Source: Trachelipus rathkii
Lineage: Eukaryota; Arthropoda; Malacostraca; Isopoda; Trachelipodidae
Assembly (NCBI GenBank): GCA_015478945.1
Contig: JABUQX010014182.1
Span: 30,001-68,671 of the forward strand
Direction of reading: 5' to 3'
DNA length: 38,671 bases
Of this stretch, positions 9,150 through 20,330 are shown piece by piece. The notes beneath the pieces are model-generated. The model saw only the letters and a list, made by a program, of their open reading frames with translations. It did no database searches and was not told the origin of the DNA. How positions within the stretch are numbered: position 1 is the stretch's first letter; each line of letters starts with the position of its first letter. The position numbers and the translations under genes were made by a program.

Positions 9150-9240
9150 TTTTTTAAACTCAGATCCTAGATTTGATGAAAAAGCACTAAAAAGCACTAA
9201 AGAATTTTCAAAAAAAGCACCAAAATTAGGCACTAAGTGT

Positions 9241-9413
9241 AACAATATATATCCATTTTAAATATTAATATATATGTTTAAAATGAGCTACAGTATATTG
9301 AAATAAGTTATGTTACTATCTTTATATACATAAATTATTTAATATACATAATATATATATTAATTATTATATGATATATAATATATATATATATATTATA
9401 TATTAATATATAT
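9241..9413. repeat. decayed AT tract in copy B
   Basis: Short AT and TA runs within AT-rich sequence, corresponding in position to the AT tract of copy A. Confidence 0.8.
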
Positions 9414-9486
9414 GCGACAAATTAAGTACATAGGCCCATACAGAACGGGACGTCAGATAAGAAAAAAAAAATTTCACAGGTAGACT

Positions 9487-10595
9487 CTATGATACATAAA
9501 TAGATGTTCTAGGCGGGAAAATAAAAAATGTAAAAAAAAAAAATTCACCACCACTCCTGTAAGTCTCTCTTATCAAAAAATCCAAGTTTCTGGGTATGGG
9601 TAGATACTCAGATGCAGCATGTGATACTGCCAGCTGAAGGGAATGACAAATGCATCTAATTAATATGAGAGACGTCAACAGTAATAATAGAAAATAATGC
9701 TTTAATTAACTCTATTATTTAAATCATGTCTTATTCACAAAAGTATACTGCAATTATCAGTTCTAATTGCAATGTTCAAAAGTTTTTGTTCAATTTAGAT
9801 TATATTAAAAAATTTTAAAGAGACAGAGTAACTCGTGGTTCACAAATAGTTTATGGCATTTTTCATGATATAATTAACAATAAAATAAGTAATTTCTCAT
9901 CAATCGAATTTGAATTTTCTGTATTTTATTTTCTGAAAAATATCGTATAATGATTTCCTAATAACTTAACCACAGAAATGTCATTCGATTCGTCGAATAC
10001 TTACATTGTATTACTCTATTTTTCCAATATCTTTGCTAATTCTTTCCTTAAACATGTGGGCCCTTAAAACATTATTTAATAATTATCCCGTACATTTTGT
10101 ACGCTTAACCTTTTAAAATTCTTTTGTCTCACTATTTCTGCTTACTTAATAAAATGTTCTTTTGATAAATTTTATAATCGTACGTTTTTAAATGTAGTTC
10201 AAACAATACATCTAAGAGATACAAATGTTGTGCTATATTAAAAAGCACAATAGCAATTACTTCCTTCTGTTATCTTACATAATATTTTATTTTTTTGGGG
10301 GGTGAGTAGGCTCCATATTAATATACCACTGTTTTAAATTATATATGTTAAATAATTTAGTAGTTATTGCCAAATTTAAATGCTAATGGCTATTCAGCTA
10401 CTTATTTTATGTATTTATTTGTGTCAGTTTATGGGTTAATTTTATAAATTGCAAAATCTGGGACATAATAAACATTTACAATAATTGCAAAAACACTTAC
10501 TATTATCACCTTCGACTTTACGAAGCCATTTTTCATATTGAGTCCTTTAGCCATTCGCTTCTAATATGCACCTATAATACATTTTTTTTACTCAT
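9487..10595 (-). pseudogene. hAT-superfamily transposase pseudogene, copy B
   Basis: Same transposase as copy A, more heavily broken. The best piece is the C-terminal part at about 9550-9678, with LIRCICHSLQLAVSHAASEYL and then NLDFLIRETY. The zinc-finger N-terminus (about 10485-10560, KWLRKVEGDNSKCFCNYC) is also readable. Between them, indels every few tens of bases destroy the frame, including the regions of both catalytic Asp motifs. It ends at the same point as copy A (after FLIRETY, followed by a GGTGGTGA stretch and an A/T homopolymer), so the truncation predates the duplication. Confidence 0.8.
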
Positions 10596-10938
10596 TTTCA
10601 CAATACTGTTAATTTTGTTTTGTTGGTTTTTTTAAAAACATATAATATTTAAGATATAAAAAATATACATGCTCATAATTGATAAAGATATTATTCACTA
10701 AATTTAAGCCTTCCAAAAGTTTTTATATATTTAAATGTATATATAAAATAACAAGTCATTCAAATATCAGCAACACTCTTCAAACAACTTAAAAACCTTC
10801 TCCACAAAACATCCAACAGAACTGGATATAGAAACGAATAAAACGTTCCATGCGTTGCGCCAAGACTTCATAAGAGCCTGGCATCTCCTTCCCCCTTCCC
10901 TCCCATGGTGCTTCAATGTTTGAAACATGTAGCGCGGC

Positions 10939-11428
10939 TAGAATTATAGTTAGGTTACTCGTAGCAGTATGAATTAGTACTATGTATTAGATTAGGAATA
11001 TATTAAAACTACTAATGGAGTACTACTATAAATAGAGCAGCCAGATATAAGTATAGATATAAGTATATATAGTATTATATTATATATATAGGCTGGAGTA
11101 AGAGTATATATAATATTTATATCAATTATAGTATATGTTATAATTATTTAACATATTAATGAAAATGGATTCAAAACTGTATAAAAAATTTTTAAATAGG
11201 ACCAGGATGCAAGATTCCATGAAAACAGAAAAATTTTACCACCCTGTTATTAATGTATCGTTTTTAAAAGCATCAAATTTTGCCACTATAATTAACAGCC
11301 GAAATAGCTCACCGAATTACGCAAGGTCCGCTGTTTATGCATATGTTTGGCACTAAATTAACAAGAAATGCACTAAGATTTAGCGTTACGAAAAGCTCTA
11401 ACAAATTAGGCAACTACTTCGCACATGC
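10939..11428. other. right part of copy B element and right hAT end
   Basis: AT-rich sequence with an unrecognised 65-codon ORF (11159-11356, plus). Near the end it contains TTTGGCACTAAATTA and AATGCACTAAGATT, matching in inverse the AGCACTA subterminal motifs of the left hAT end. TTAGGCAACTACT follows (about 11407-11419). Its reverse complement, AGTAGTTGCC, resembles the left end CAGAGTTGCC. This is probably the right terminus of the hAT element. Confidence 0.5.
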
Positions 11429-11497
11429 TTTACGTTACCTTACTTCTCTTTGACTGAAAGCTAAGACAGTCGTGGTAGGCCCAGGTAGTCAATTAAA
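11429..11497. repeat. 69-bp perfect direct repeat, right copy
   Basis: Identical to 9081-9149. It lies about ten bases outside the putative right hAT terminus and runs into the first unit of the diverged direct repeat that follows. Confidence 0.95.
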
Positions 11498-12600
11498 GCC
11501 GTTTTCGTTTTTTTTTTTGCGTTCAGGTTTGTTGTCCCAAAAAACAGCGCAAAATCAGTGAAGGTTGGAATCACGGCAAACGTAAGGAAATTTTCTTAAT
11601 TCTGTAATGTTGCTATTTACTTCCTGCGCTTGTTCAATTTAGCATGTTCTTACGAAAAAAATGATAAACAAACAAGGCAAATGGATGCGTATGATAAATT
11701 TTAGGGCTTAGCTCTCGGGAAATGTCTGAAGGTTTATCACTTTCATATTAAATTAGCTTTAAATATACATTTCTGACAAATTTTGATAAACTCCATCACA
11801 ATAGTGTTGATCAGTGATTTGTAATATAAACAATTTGTTGTTTTTTTTTTTAACTAACCTCATGAATTATTTATTCCAAAACCACGTGCTCCATTCAAAC
11901 AGGCTGATTCAATTGTGTGTAAACAAAAGTAGACTTTTAGGAGAGATAGCGGATACGCGTTCGTTTATGCCCATCGAAATTCGCCGTCGCTAAAACCTGG
12001 GCTTGTGAGATAGTCGGGGCTGATAAAAAAATTTCGGATTGTCGATGGTTAAGCATTTCTTATACGAGTGCCCGCTCAAGCACAAGTGACAAAAATGGCG
12101 AAAAGCGTCATTTTTTTATACAACATAGCTGTGTGCGTCCACTGAGAGTAGATAAAAGGCCGTTTCGTTGTTGGTGCAGTTGTGAAGGCTACGAAAACAG
12201 TATAGTAAATGCTTTGAGTTTGACGTTTCGGTTTATGTCAAACTTAGGCGCACAAAATCTAGAAAAATTAATGCATCATGCGGCAAAACCCGTTAGAGTT
12301 TCCTTAAATCTGTAAGATTGTTTTATTTTCCACTATGACATAGCGGGAATTTAAGCACATGTTCTCGACGAAAAAAAATATAAACAAAACAAGTTTCGGG
12401 AAAAGACATGAGAGAATAACCTTTTGATTGAATGTTTTCATTCAAATAAATTAGCTTTAAATCTTAAATCTTCCAAATCGATAAACTCCATCACAATAGG
12501 TTAATCAATTATTTGTAAGATAACCATTTATTATTTTTTATTTGTCTGTTACCAAAACCCACGTGGCTTAATCACAACAGCTGAATTTCCGAAAGCGTTA
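11498..12600. repeat. diverged direct repeat, two units of about 430 bp
   Basis: Unit 1 (about 11498-11920) and unit 2 (about 12158-12590) share ordered landmarks. These are GCCGTTTTCG / GGCCGTTTCG at 11498 and 12159, GCGCAAAATC / GCGCACAAAATC, AAATTAGCTTTAAAT in both, GATAAACTCCATCACAATAG exactly at 11785-11804 and 12480-12499, and CCAAAACCACGTG / CCAAAACCCACGTGG near the end. Landmark offsets are 660-695 bases, so indels have accumulated. Between the units (11921-12157) the sequence is less AT-rich. A 60-codon ORF at 12133-12315 is not recognised. They could be long terminal repeats or an old tandem duplication; no internal retroelement genes are present. Confidence 0.6.
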
Positions 12601-15600
12601 ATATATATGTAAAAGACAAGGGTTCCTGTTTATTGCAGGCCGAAAATTCGTGCTAAACTCTGTGTAATATATAATACTATATATGTCATAAATATAATAT
12701 ACAAAGATGATGAAGCATTTCTTATCGAGAGAGGTATAGAAAGACAGAAAAATGGACAAATAGATAAAAGTAGTTCTAATATTGAGATATACCTAACAAT
12801 AGATGAGTTATTATTGAAGTATACATCACTTTTACGATGGGCCAGTTATAATCTGTTATAATAAATATAATTTAAAAAATGAGTTATGAGAGAGAGGATC
12901 AGACAGAACAAAGAAATAAAAGTTCTAACGACTATTACGGCCAAATATCAGCAAATTGTTCTAACAGATGTAATTTTTGTTGTAGATATATTCGAGGGTA
13001 ATTAATGTACTCGATCCAAAATCAAAATTGCTCGTATCCCTCTCGTGCAAGACCCATTATAGTGGTTTCTCTGGAACCCGAGTTATTCACTAACGTTTAT
13101 TTAAATGTCATTTTTACTATTTAATTTGTTTTTCTTATTATTTTTTTCCTTAAATTTCTTTATTAGATATTATCTTAAAGTCCGATTCCATAATAATATT
13201 ATATCATTTATTTAGAGAAGAAATACTGTTATAGGGGATATGTTGTTAATGTGTGTGTGTGAAAACCAAATATTTCTGTGAGGGCTAAATTATTAAATGT
13301 GGAGTAAAAATTCCCTGAAGGACAGTCTAGAATTTTCCTACGAATAATCTATGGATTAATGGAGGGCGAGGGGGTGTGTGTCGTGGGTGGTGCAGATGTA
13401 GCGCGTCTCGGTGAAATAAAGGATTTCTGGTGTAGGAGTGGGTTTTATTGCACTCCAAAAATCTTAAAAATAAATTTTTTGTGAAGATAATCGTGACTTC
13501 TTATTGTATCGTAATGGTAGGAGGCGAGAGAAGTATTATTTGATTTATTTATTTTTAGAGATTTATCCTTCAAATAATTTTCCACATCTGGATTAGTAGT
13601 ATATTTTATAAATCTATTAGGGAAAATTCACTCTCACATTATGGGAGTTAATTTACTTAAGAGAATAATTTGTTAGGAATCTGGCATCATTCATATTTTA
13701 TTACGATTAAAAATTTTCCGGTTGGTAGGTTAATAAACTAATTACCAAAACATGTATCTCAATTTTTATGGGAAAACTGATGTGCGTATAAGTATATATC
13801 TTCATGGGTACCCACGTTTTTAGAGAGATATAAATATATATATGCCTTCCTAAAAATATAAAAATTATGTATAATAATATGAAATATTAAAATAAGGTGA
13901 AATACACGTCAACATAGTAAAAGAAATTGTGAAATTATTTAAGATAAATTATTATTTTGTAATAATTAGAAGTAAAGAAATAATATATATATAACCAATA
14001 TTTATACATATAACTAGTTTTTCACACTATTTTCTCGATTATTATACGTATTTAAAGGAAAATATGAACATGGTATATACTGTGTAAAATGAAGAAACAC
14101 TGGTGCCGTTTCGTAGATAATAACTAAGGTCTCTCTCTGGAAACATTTTAATTTTTGAAAATTAGCATTATAATAAACACTCTCGACACGGTGTCTTATT
14201 ATGGTGCTTGTTACCTGCCTTCAATATATTACTCTCATATATTAATATATAGATAATTTTCATATGATATATATATTATTATATTATACACTATATTATA
14301 AATATATATTAGGATAATATTAGGTTTATATAAATATAATATAATTAATTATAACTGTCAGGATAGAATTGTAGAATTATATAATATATTATTATATTAT
14401 GGGTGGCCATGGCCATTGGGTATCTAAAGCATATTATGATGGAGTGCTTCAATAGAGAGATACCATGTGTGCGTGTCACTCGCTTTTAAAAAACTAAAGT
14501 TATGTAAAGCGTTCCTTATTGGGATATAGTGGATGGCACTATTATCTCGTGTGATATACTATAGTAGTCATTCCGTGCTGTAATTGTATGTCTCTCTGCG
14601 TGAGCGGGAATTCTCGCGCATAAAATGTTATTCGAATTCCCACGCTGTGAATCTGCACGCTCAAAAACTCTGCCATATATGTGGACTATATTTCATCATT
14701 GTTGATTGATCTAAACATTAGAAGCTTGTGAACTGTAGTTCCGTCAGGTAAGTCGCATATACATTGAGAAGCGTAGAATGGCGAGATAACTTAGTATTAA
14801 TAAGTCGAGGTATAACATCCGAAATGGAACTGAAGGAATAACAGCAGATAGTTGGTCTGAAGAAATGATTGTTTACACCTGGTGGAAGGAATTTATTTAT
14901 TTATGTCTATGGAATGCGAGAGATAATATAAAAAGATAGAGTGAGAGTCAGATTTAAAGTTGTTTTTATATTAAAACATGTGAAAGTAAAATTGGAATAT
15001 TTATAATTAATGGTATTTTTTGTAATTTTATAATTTAAAGTTTTTTTATTATTAAAAACTGTTTATGGATTTTTAGTTTCAAAAATAATAATTTAAGATA
15101 CTGATCTAAATATTTCAACATCAATGCGTGGATGCAGCAATGCACCATAATATTTGGTGCTCATGAATTTACGTCAATACTTTTGGAAATTTAAATTAAT
15201 TTCAAAATTTTTAATACACTGTAAAAGATAAGAGGCATATATTAGCCGTGTCAACATATTATTCTTTAGAATATTCTATAGGACGATAATCGGTCATTAG
15301 CCCATTACGAGAAAATGGAAGTATATAACTGATATTAATCATAGGCTTGACTTGGAGGGCTGGGAATTCTCCGACATTCAACTGTTTCTAATTTATCTTA
15401 CCAGGCAGTAAATTAGTTTTTAATATTTTGTTTTCAGAAATTACAAAAATTAGATGTATATTCAAAGGTTTATTTGAATGGCCTTCTTCTTAAAAAAAAT
15501 AATAATAATAGTAGATAAGACATAGTTTTTATATTAATATGTAAATTAAATAATAACTATATAGTGAAAGAGAGAGAGAGAGACTCAAATAATAACTGAT

Positions 15601-16199
15601 GGATATGTAGAATGATAATAAGCTATTAACAGATAACATAATATGGAAGGTTGGAATATAGTCACAAGTTAACTAATATATGTTTATTAGTAAAGGAATT
15701 CATTACATTTAGCTCATTTTCGCAGCCATATTGGAAGAAATGATATAATCCAGGTGTGATGTAAGTGTACAGTCGTCACTAGATATAACGCTCGAAACCT
15801 ATCCGGTATTAATGTTATAAACATAATATGATATGCTAAAATCTATAAGGCATTTCTGAAAATAAATCAAATTTTGTTGCAAACTAATTTTCATTTTAAC
15901 AATGTAACGGTTGCTTATAATATAATTATATTATATATATAGTTACCATAATCAGACTAACTCGTTCATGTGCTCTAAGCTTTATATAGATAAAATTACC
16001 TACTTATAAGTCCCTAAAGTAAGGTAGCTGTAATTTAACGAATCCTAATAAAAATAAATAGGAAAAAATAATAATTATAAAATAAGTTTTTATAAACCTG
16101 ATTTTATGCCACATGAGTATTATTTTCCTTTAAGGTCCAGTTTCATTATCTAAATATATTTAATTTCATTGTAGATTAAATTAAATAATTGATAGAATA
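12601..16199. other. unassigned AT-rich intergenic sequence
   Basis: No coding signal, RNA gene or TIR element recognised. Contents are short AT runs (about 14230-14400, 15930), a GA microsatellite GAAAGAGAGAGAGAGAGA at about 15566-15583, a G-rich patch GAGGGCGAGGGGGTGTGTGT at 13363-13382, and a donor-like GTCAGGTAAGTCG near 14747 with no convincing exon. Confidence 0.4.
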
Positions 16200-16400
16200 T
16201 AGCTCAGCCGTGCCCTAAGAGCACTCGCCAAAACCAAGCGAGTTATATAGGTCCCATGCTGTTTGCTAAATGGATCGATCGGTAGGTTCGAAGAGTCGTA
16301 TAGGCTGTACTATCCTTGGGCTTGGCACCTGCATCTCGGTGGCGTCGATGACCGATTTGAGATGAGATTAACACCCTCCATACCTTTTGAAATTATGGCA
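16200..16400 (+). mobile_element. possible tRNA-derived SINE
   Basis: TAGCTCAGCCG at 16200 fits a polymerase III A box, and GGTTCGAAGAG at 16284 partly fits a B box (GGTTCGANNCC). The spacing of about 84 bases is longer than in a tRNA, so an internal insertion would be needed. A GC-richer body follows (GGCTTGGCACCTGCATCTCG, then GTGGCGTCGATGACC). The segment stands out from AT-rich flanks. No tail or target-site duplication was found. It could instead be an unrelated GC-rich fragment. Confidence 0.35.
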
Positions 16401-19400
16401 TTACCCGTGTAATATGTTGTTATGGTTTAATTTAATATAAACGTTAAATTGCAATGGCTCGATCATACTCATGTAAGAAAAAAAAAAAAAAAAAATTATA
16501 TTATATATATATAGTATATATTTTATTTTATAAATTTACTATAATCAGAGATATATATAATATGTATATATATGAATGTATATCGCTACTCTACCTTTAT
16601 ATATTATAATATATCATATCTATTTAATATATATACGTAACTACCATATTTAACTGAACTCACTTTTACTATTATTATATGTATATGATTGTGTATTTAT
16701 GTATGTATGCTGATATGTAATTTTGATATTATATATAATTTTGAAAAATATAAAATACAAGTATTTTTAAAATAATATATATCTTGTATAATATAATATA
16801 ACACTCTTTAGTGATGCGGTTTCATTGTTTAAGATATGTCATCTATAATAATGATTAAAAAGAAATGTATTTTGTTAATTTGATGTGTTTTATTGTTAAA
16901 TGCTCTCATAATTTACATTAATTGCATAATATAAAGTTTTTCAAATGATGTGTGCCTATATATGTATTTAGTTATTAATATGAGAATATAAAGATTACTT
17001 TTTTTAAAATATTGATACATAAGGCACTTTAAAGGGAGAGCTTATATAAATAGTTTATCAAATGTATTTTTATTCACTTGCTATATGAGAAAAATTTTTC
17101 CAGTATGCTAATTATATCTGAGGCCTGTGATATTAATACTAGGATTTAGTTGTAAACTTTGAAGAGACTTTTTATATGTAATTAAAATCCAAGAGATCAC
17201 TAAGAAAATAAAACAATGGTGAATGAGAACCTATTTGCTAGATGTAGATAAAAGTTCGTATATCAATTTATTTTTTAGTATTGTAATTTGTACTTAAACG
17301 TATAAATCAAATCTTATAGCAAATTTTTATTCTATGTGGGTTTTAATTGGTTATTTATTTATAAATTAATATTAAATTCATATAATTAATTTACGGAGAT
17401 ATATTATATATTTTTCTTATATTAGATCTTTTGATTTCTCCTGTCGACTCTTATAATTAATATATATTTGTTATATTATATTATGAATATTAGTACTCAT
17501 AGCTAATTAAAATGTTGTTTATATTTATTATATAACTATGAAATTCTCAAAAAATATATATATTAATATCAGTTAAATTAATGTTGAAAAATCAAATAAA
17601 CATATGGAAGACTGTCTTTATTAAGATTTATATATACACTTCTCATTTTAATAATAAGTTAGTAATATAATAATATATATATACGTTATAACTAATAATA
17701 TGTAATATTATAAGGGTATATCTGTGCCATTAATTTATTAATATGTTGTTTATTAACTTATATATTAAATTAGTAAAAATAAACTAATAATAAAATAAAT
17801 AAAAAAATATAATATAAAAATAAAAAAAATATTTAGATTCAGTAGTATATTATATATATATATTAAGTGTCATACATTTATACTTAGGGAGTAGCCCCTA
17901 AAAGGTTCTTGAGAGTATTTATCTAATATTACTGCTCATAGAAATAGTTATTATATTACAAAAGTATATATATCATCTCGCATCTAAATCACGGGAAGAA
18001 TACTTGATCTAGATATTTTACTTATTTATCTCTGACTATCTTTTTTAATACATTGTGATATTAACACTACTCTATATTGTATATATAGTTTTTTCTTCTT
18101 AATTATTAATTATTTAAGATAATCATGTTTAGAATTTTATTTATGGCTAATTATACCTCTTTAATCACAATTTGAGTGTATTATAATTGAGGTCTTTTCT
18201 CTCTTGTGTTATGTGACAATATATTCTCACTTTACCTCGCACAAATAGATAACGGAATCTATTTTCCATTTGTGGAGGAAGATTTTTAAAAGAATTAGGT
18301 CGGGAAAGTGATAAATAAGATGGTCTATTACTATTTCATTCCATTCAATCCTGAAAAAGAATTTGTAACAGTATGTATATATAAATTTGGATATGAATTT
18401 GAACTGATAATTCCTTCTATATTATTAAAAATTGTAAGTATATATTATTATAATATATATCATAATACTCAGGCATTATACGTTTTGATACTAAATATAC
18501 AGTAATAAATATTTTACGATAACATGTATATATTATAATTTATATATAAATATATATATTTATAATATATTATATTGATTATATTTATAATATAGTGTAT
18601 AATATATATACATGTATATTATATTTTATTATTATATTTATTTATATAGTAATTATATATATTTATTTATATTATATGTAGATTAAATATATTAATTATA
18701 TTATATATATTATATTGAATATTATTATATGATATATATTTTATGCTATTATTATCGAGCTGGATAAAGTACAAAAGACATCTCTTAACCTATAATTAAA
18801 ACACGAATATAATATATATCACTTAATTTATATTAAGTATTACATCAATTTATTTTAGATTATTATTATTTATAAAGAACAATAATATAAATTAATTAGA
18901 AATTTTGCTTATGTGCACTTAATTTCACACGATCATTGATCATTTTATGGTATCATAAGGCAATTTATTTAGTGAGAAAAATTATATTTATTTAATTATA
19001 TATCTCCATTATATATATAAGCAATTATTAATATAAATGTATATACATATCCATATGTATAGATTTTCAATTCATTTATTTTTTTCATAGTTTCATTCAA
19101 TCTATGTCTTCAAGTAATATGTGCTCATTTTTTTATATATATTTAAATTTATTTTTGCACTTTTACATTATTTACATATATGTAAATATTCTGAATATCT
19201 TTTTATTATACTAGAGCCATTACTATATTTTTCACTTGTGATCTACTCAAGTTTTATTCTAATCCTATCTAAATTTTAAAATAATAGAGATAAAAAAATA
19301 TATAATAAATGAGCCTCAATAACCAAACAGATATATAACTTATTTTTTTATTAATATAATTATTATTATATTTATAATATATATTATTATATTATATTTA

Positions 19401-20200
19401 TATTATTTTAATTTATTATAATAATTATATTATTTATATATATTAATTATTATTATAATATTAATTTAATTATTATTATATATTATTATTATATATTTAT
19501 TATATATTTAAATTATATAATGACTTACATTATTTAATATTTGTCAGTATGGGTTAATTTAATTATAGAGAATGTATTTGGAAAACATCTGTCCCCTTTT
19601 TATTATTAGGTTTATATTTATAATTAATTAGTAAACAAGGTTGTAAGTTATAATTATAATTTTTCGAGTGAAGTTTCGTATGTTTATAGCATTTAGATAA
19701 AATGACTAGATTTCTTTGATTTGTCAAGTATGGATAATATCTTATAGAAATAGTACTATTAAGAATATTTATATATATTTTCATTTTTCACTTAAATAAT
19801 AAAACATATAACTTATTTTATATATAAGCTATTCTTTAATTAATGAAAAAGTTTAAATTATCATATAATTCCTTATGTGAATAAAACTCACCTAATCATG
19901 AGTAAAGAGTTGTATATAATAATAACAATTAATTTTAATTAAAAAGTAAACATAATATATGTAGAGTACTTAGATGTATCAATATATGAAATAATAAAAT
20001 TTAAATGCATTTTATATTGTGAAAGGGGACAAGCGTCGGGGGTCCTTTATTGATAATTTTAATCCCAATTAATCAAATTGGAGTTTTTTCCGCTTCAAAT
20101 ACATTATATTTGCGCCTATGCCGCCGACCTAGTGCGAACTAGCGCCTTTGCGCACTATATTCTTGATCAACTCAAATTGCGCCTTACAAAAATATATATT
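16401..20200. other. unassigned very AT-rich sequence
   Basis: Holds a poly-A run (about 16479-16495), dispersed AT and TTA/ATT short repeats (16540-16800, 18530-18740, 19340-19520), and a small less AT-rich patch at 20025-20180 containing GCGCCTATGCCGCCGACC. The ORFs at 18308-18505 and 19563-19784 are Ile/Tyr/Asn/Lys-rich and look like chance. No gene is supported. Confidence 0.45.
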
Positions 20201-20204
20201 TTAT

Positions 20205-20330
20205 TTATTTATTTAACAAGTTATATTATATAATATATTTATTTAATATATATATTAATATATATATTATTAATTATATTAATATATATTATTATATATA
20301 TATATATATATATTTATAATGAAAACGTTT
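20205..20330. repeat. AT/TTAA-rich simple tract
   Basis: TTTA repeats passing into imperfect AT repeats. Confidence 0.85.

Larger units (their letters stand above)
8849..10938 (-). repeat. tandem block copy B (hAT element with left flank)
   Basis: Second copy of the block at 6852-8672. Some blocks are almost identical (8849-8945, and about 70 bases around 10490-10550). Others, such as 9670-9950 and 10090-10440, align only with many short insertions. The homology ends after GTTTGAAACATGT near 10930. A GC-richer CTTCCCCCTTCCCTCCC insert at about 10888 is absent from copy A. The left hAT inverted repeat is missing; instead the 69-bp repeat sits directly next to the element body. Confidence 0.75.

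Noticed and set aside
14700..14760. Strong donor-like GTCAGGTAAGTCG
   Set aside because: No matching acceptor or open exon upstream of useful length. A single GTAAGT is expected by chance in a window of this size.
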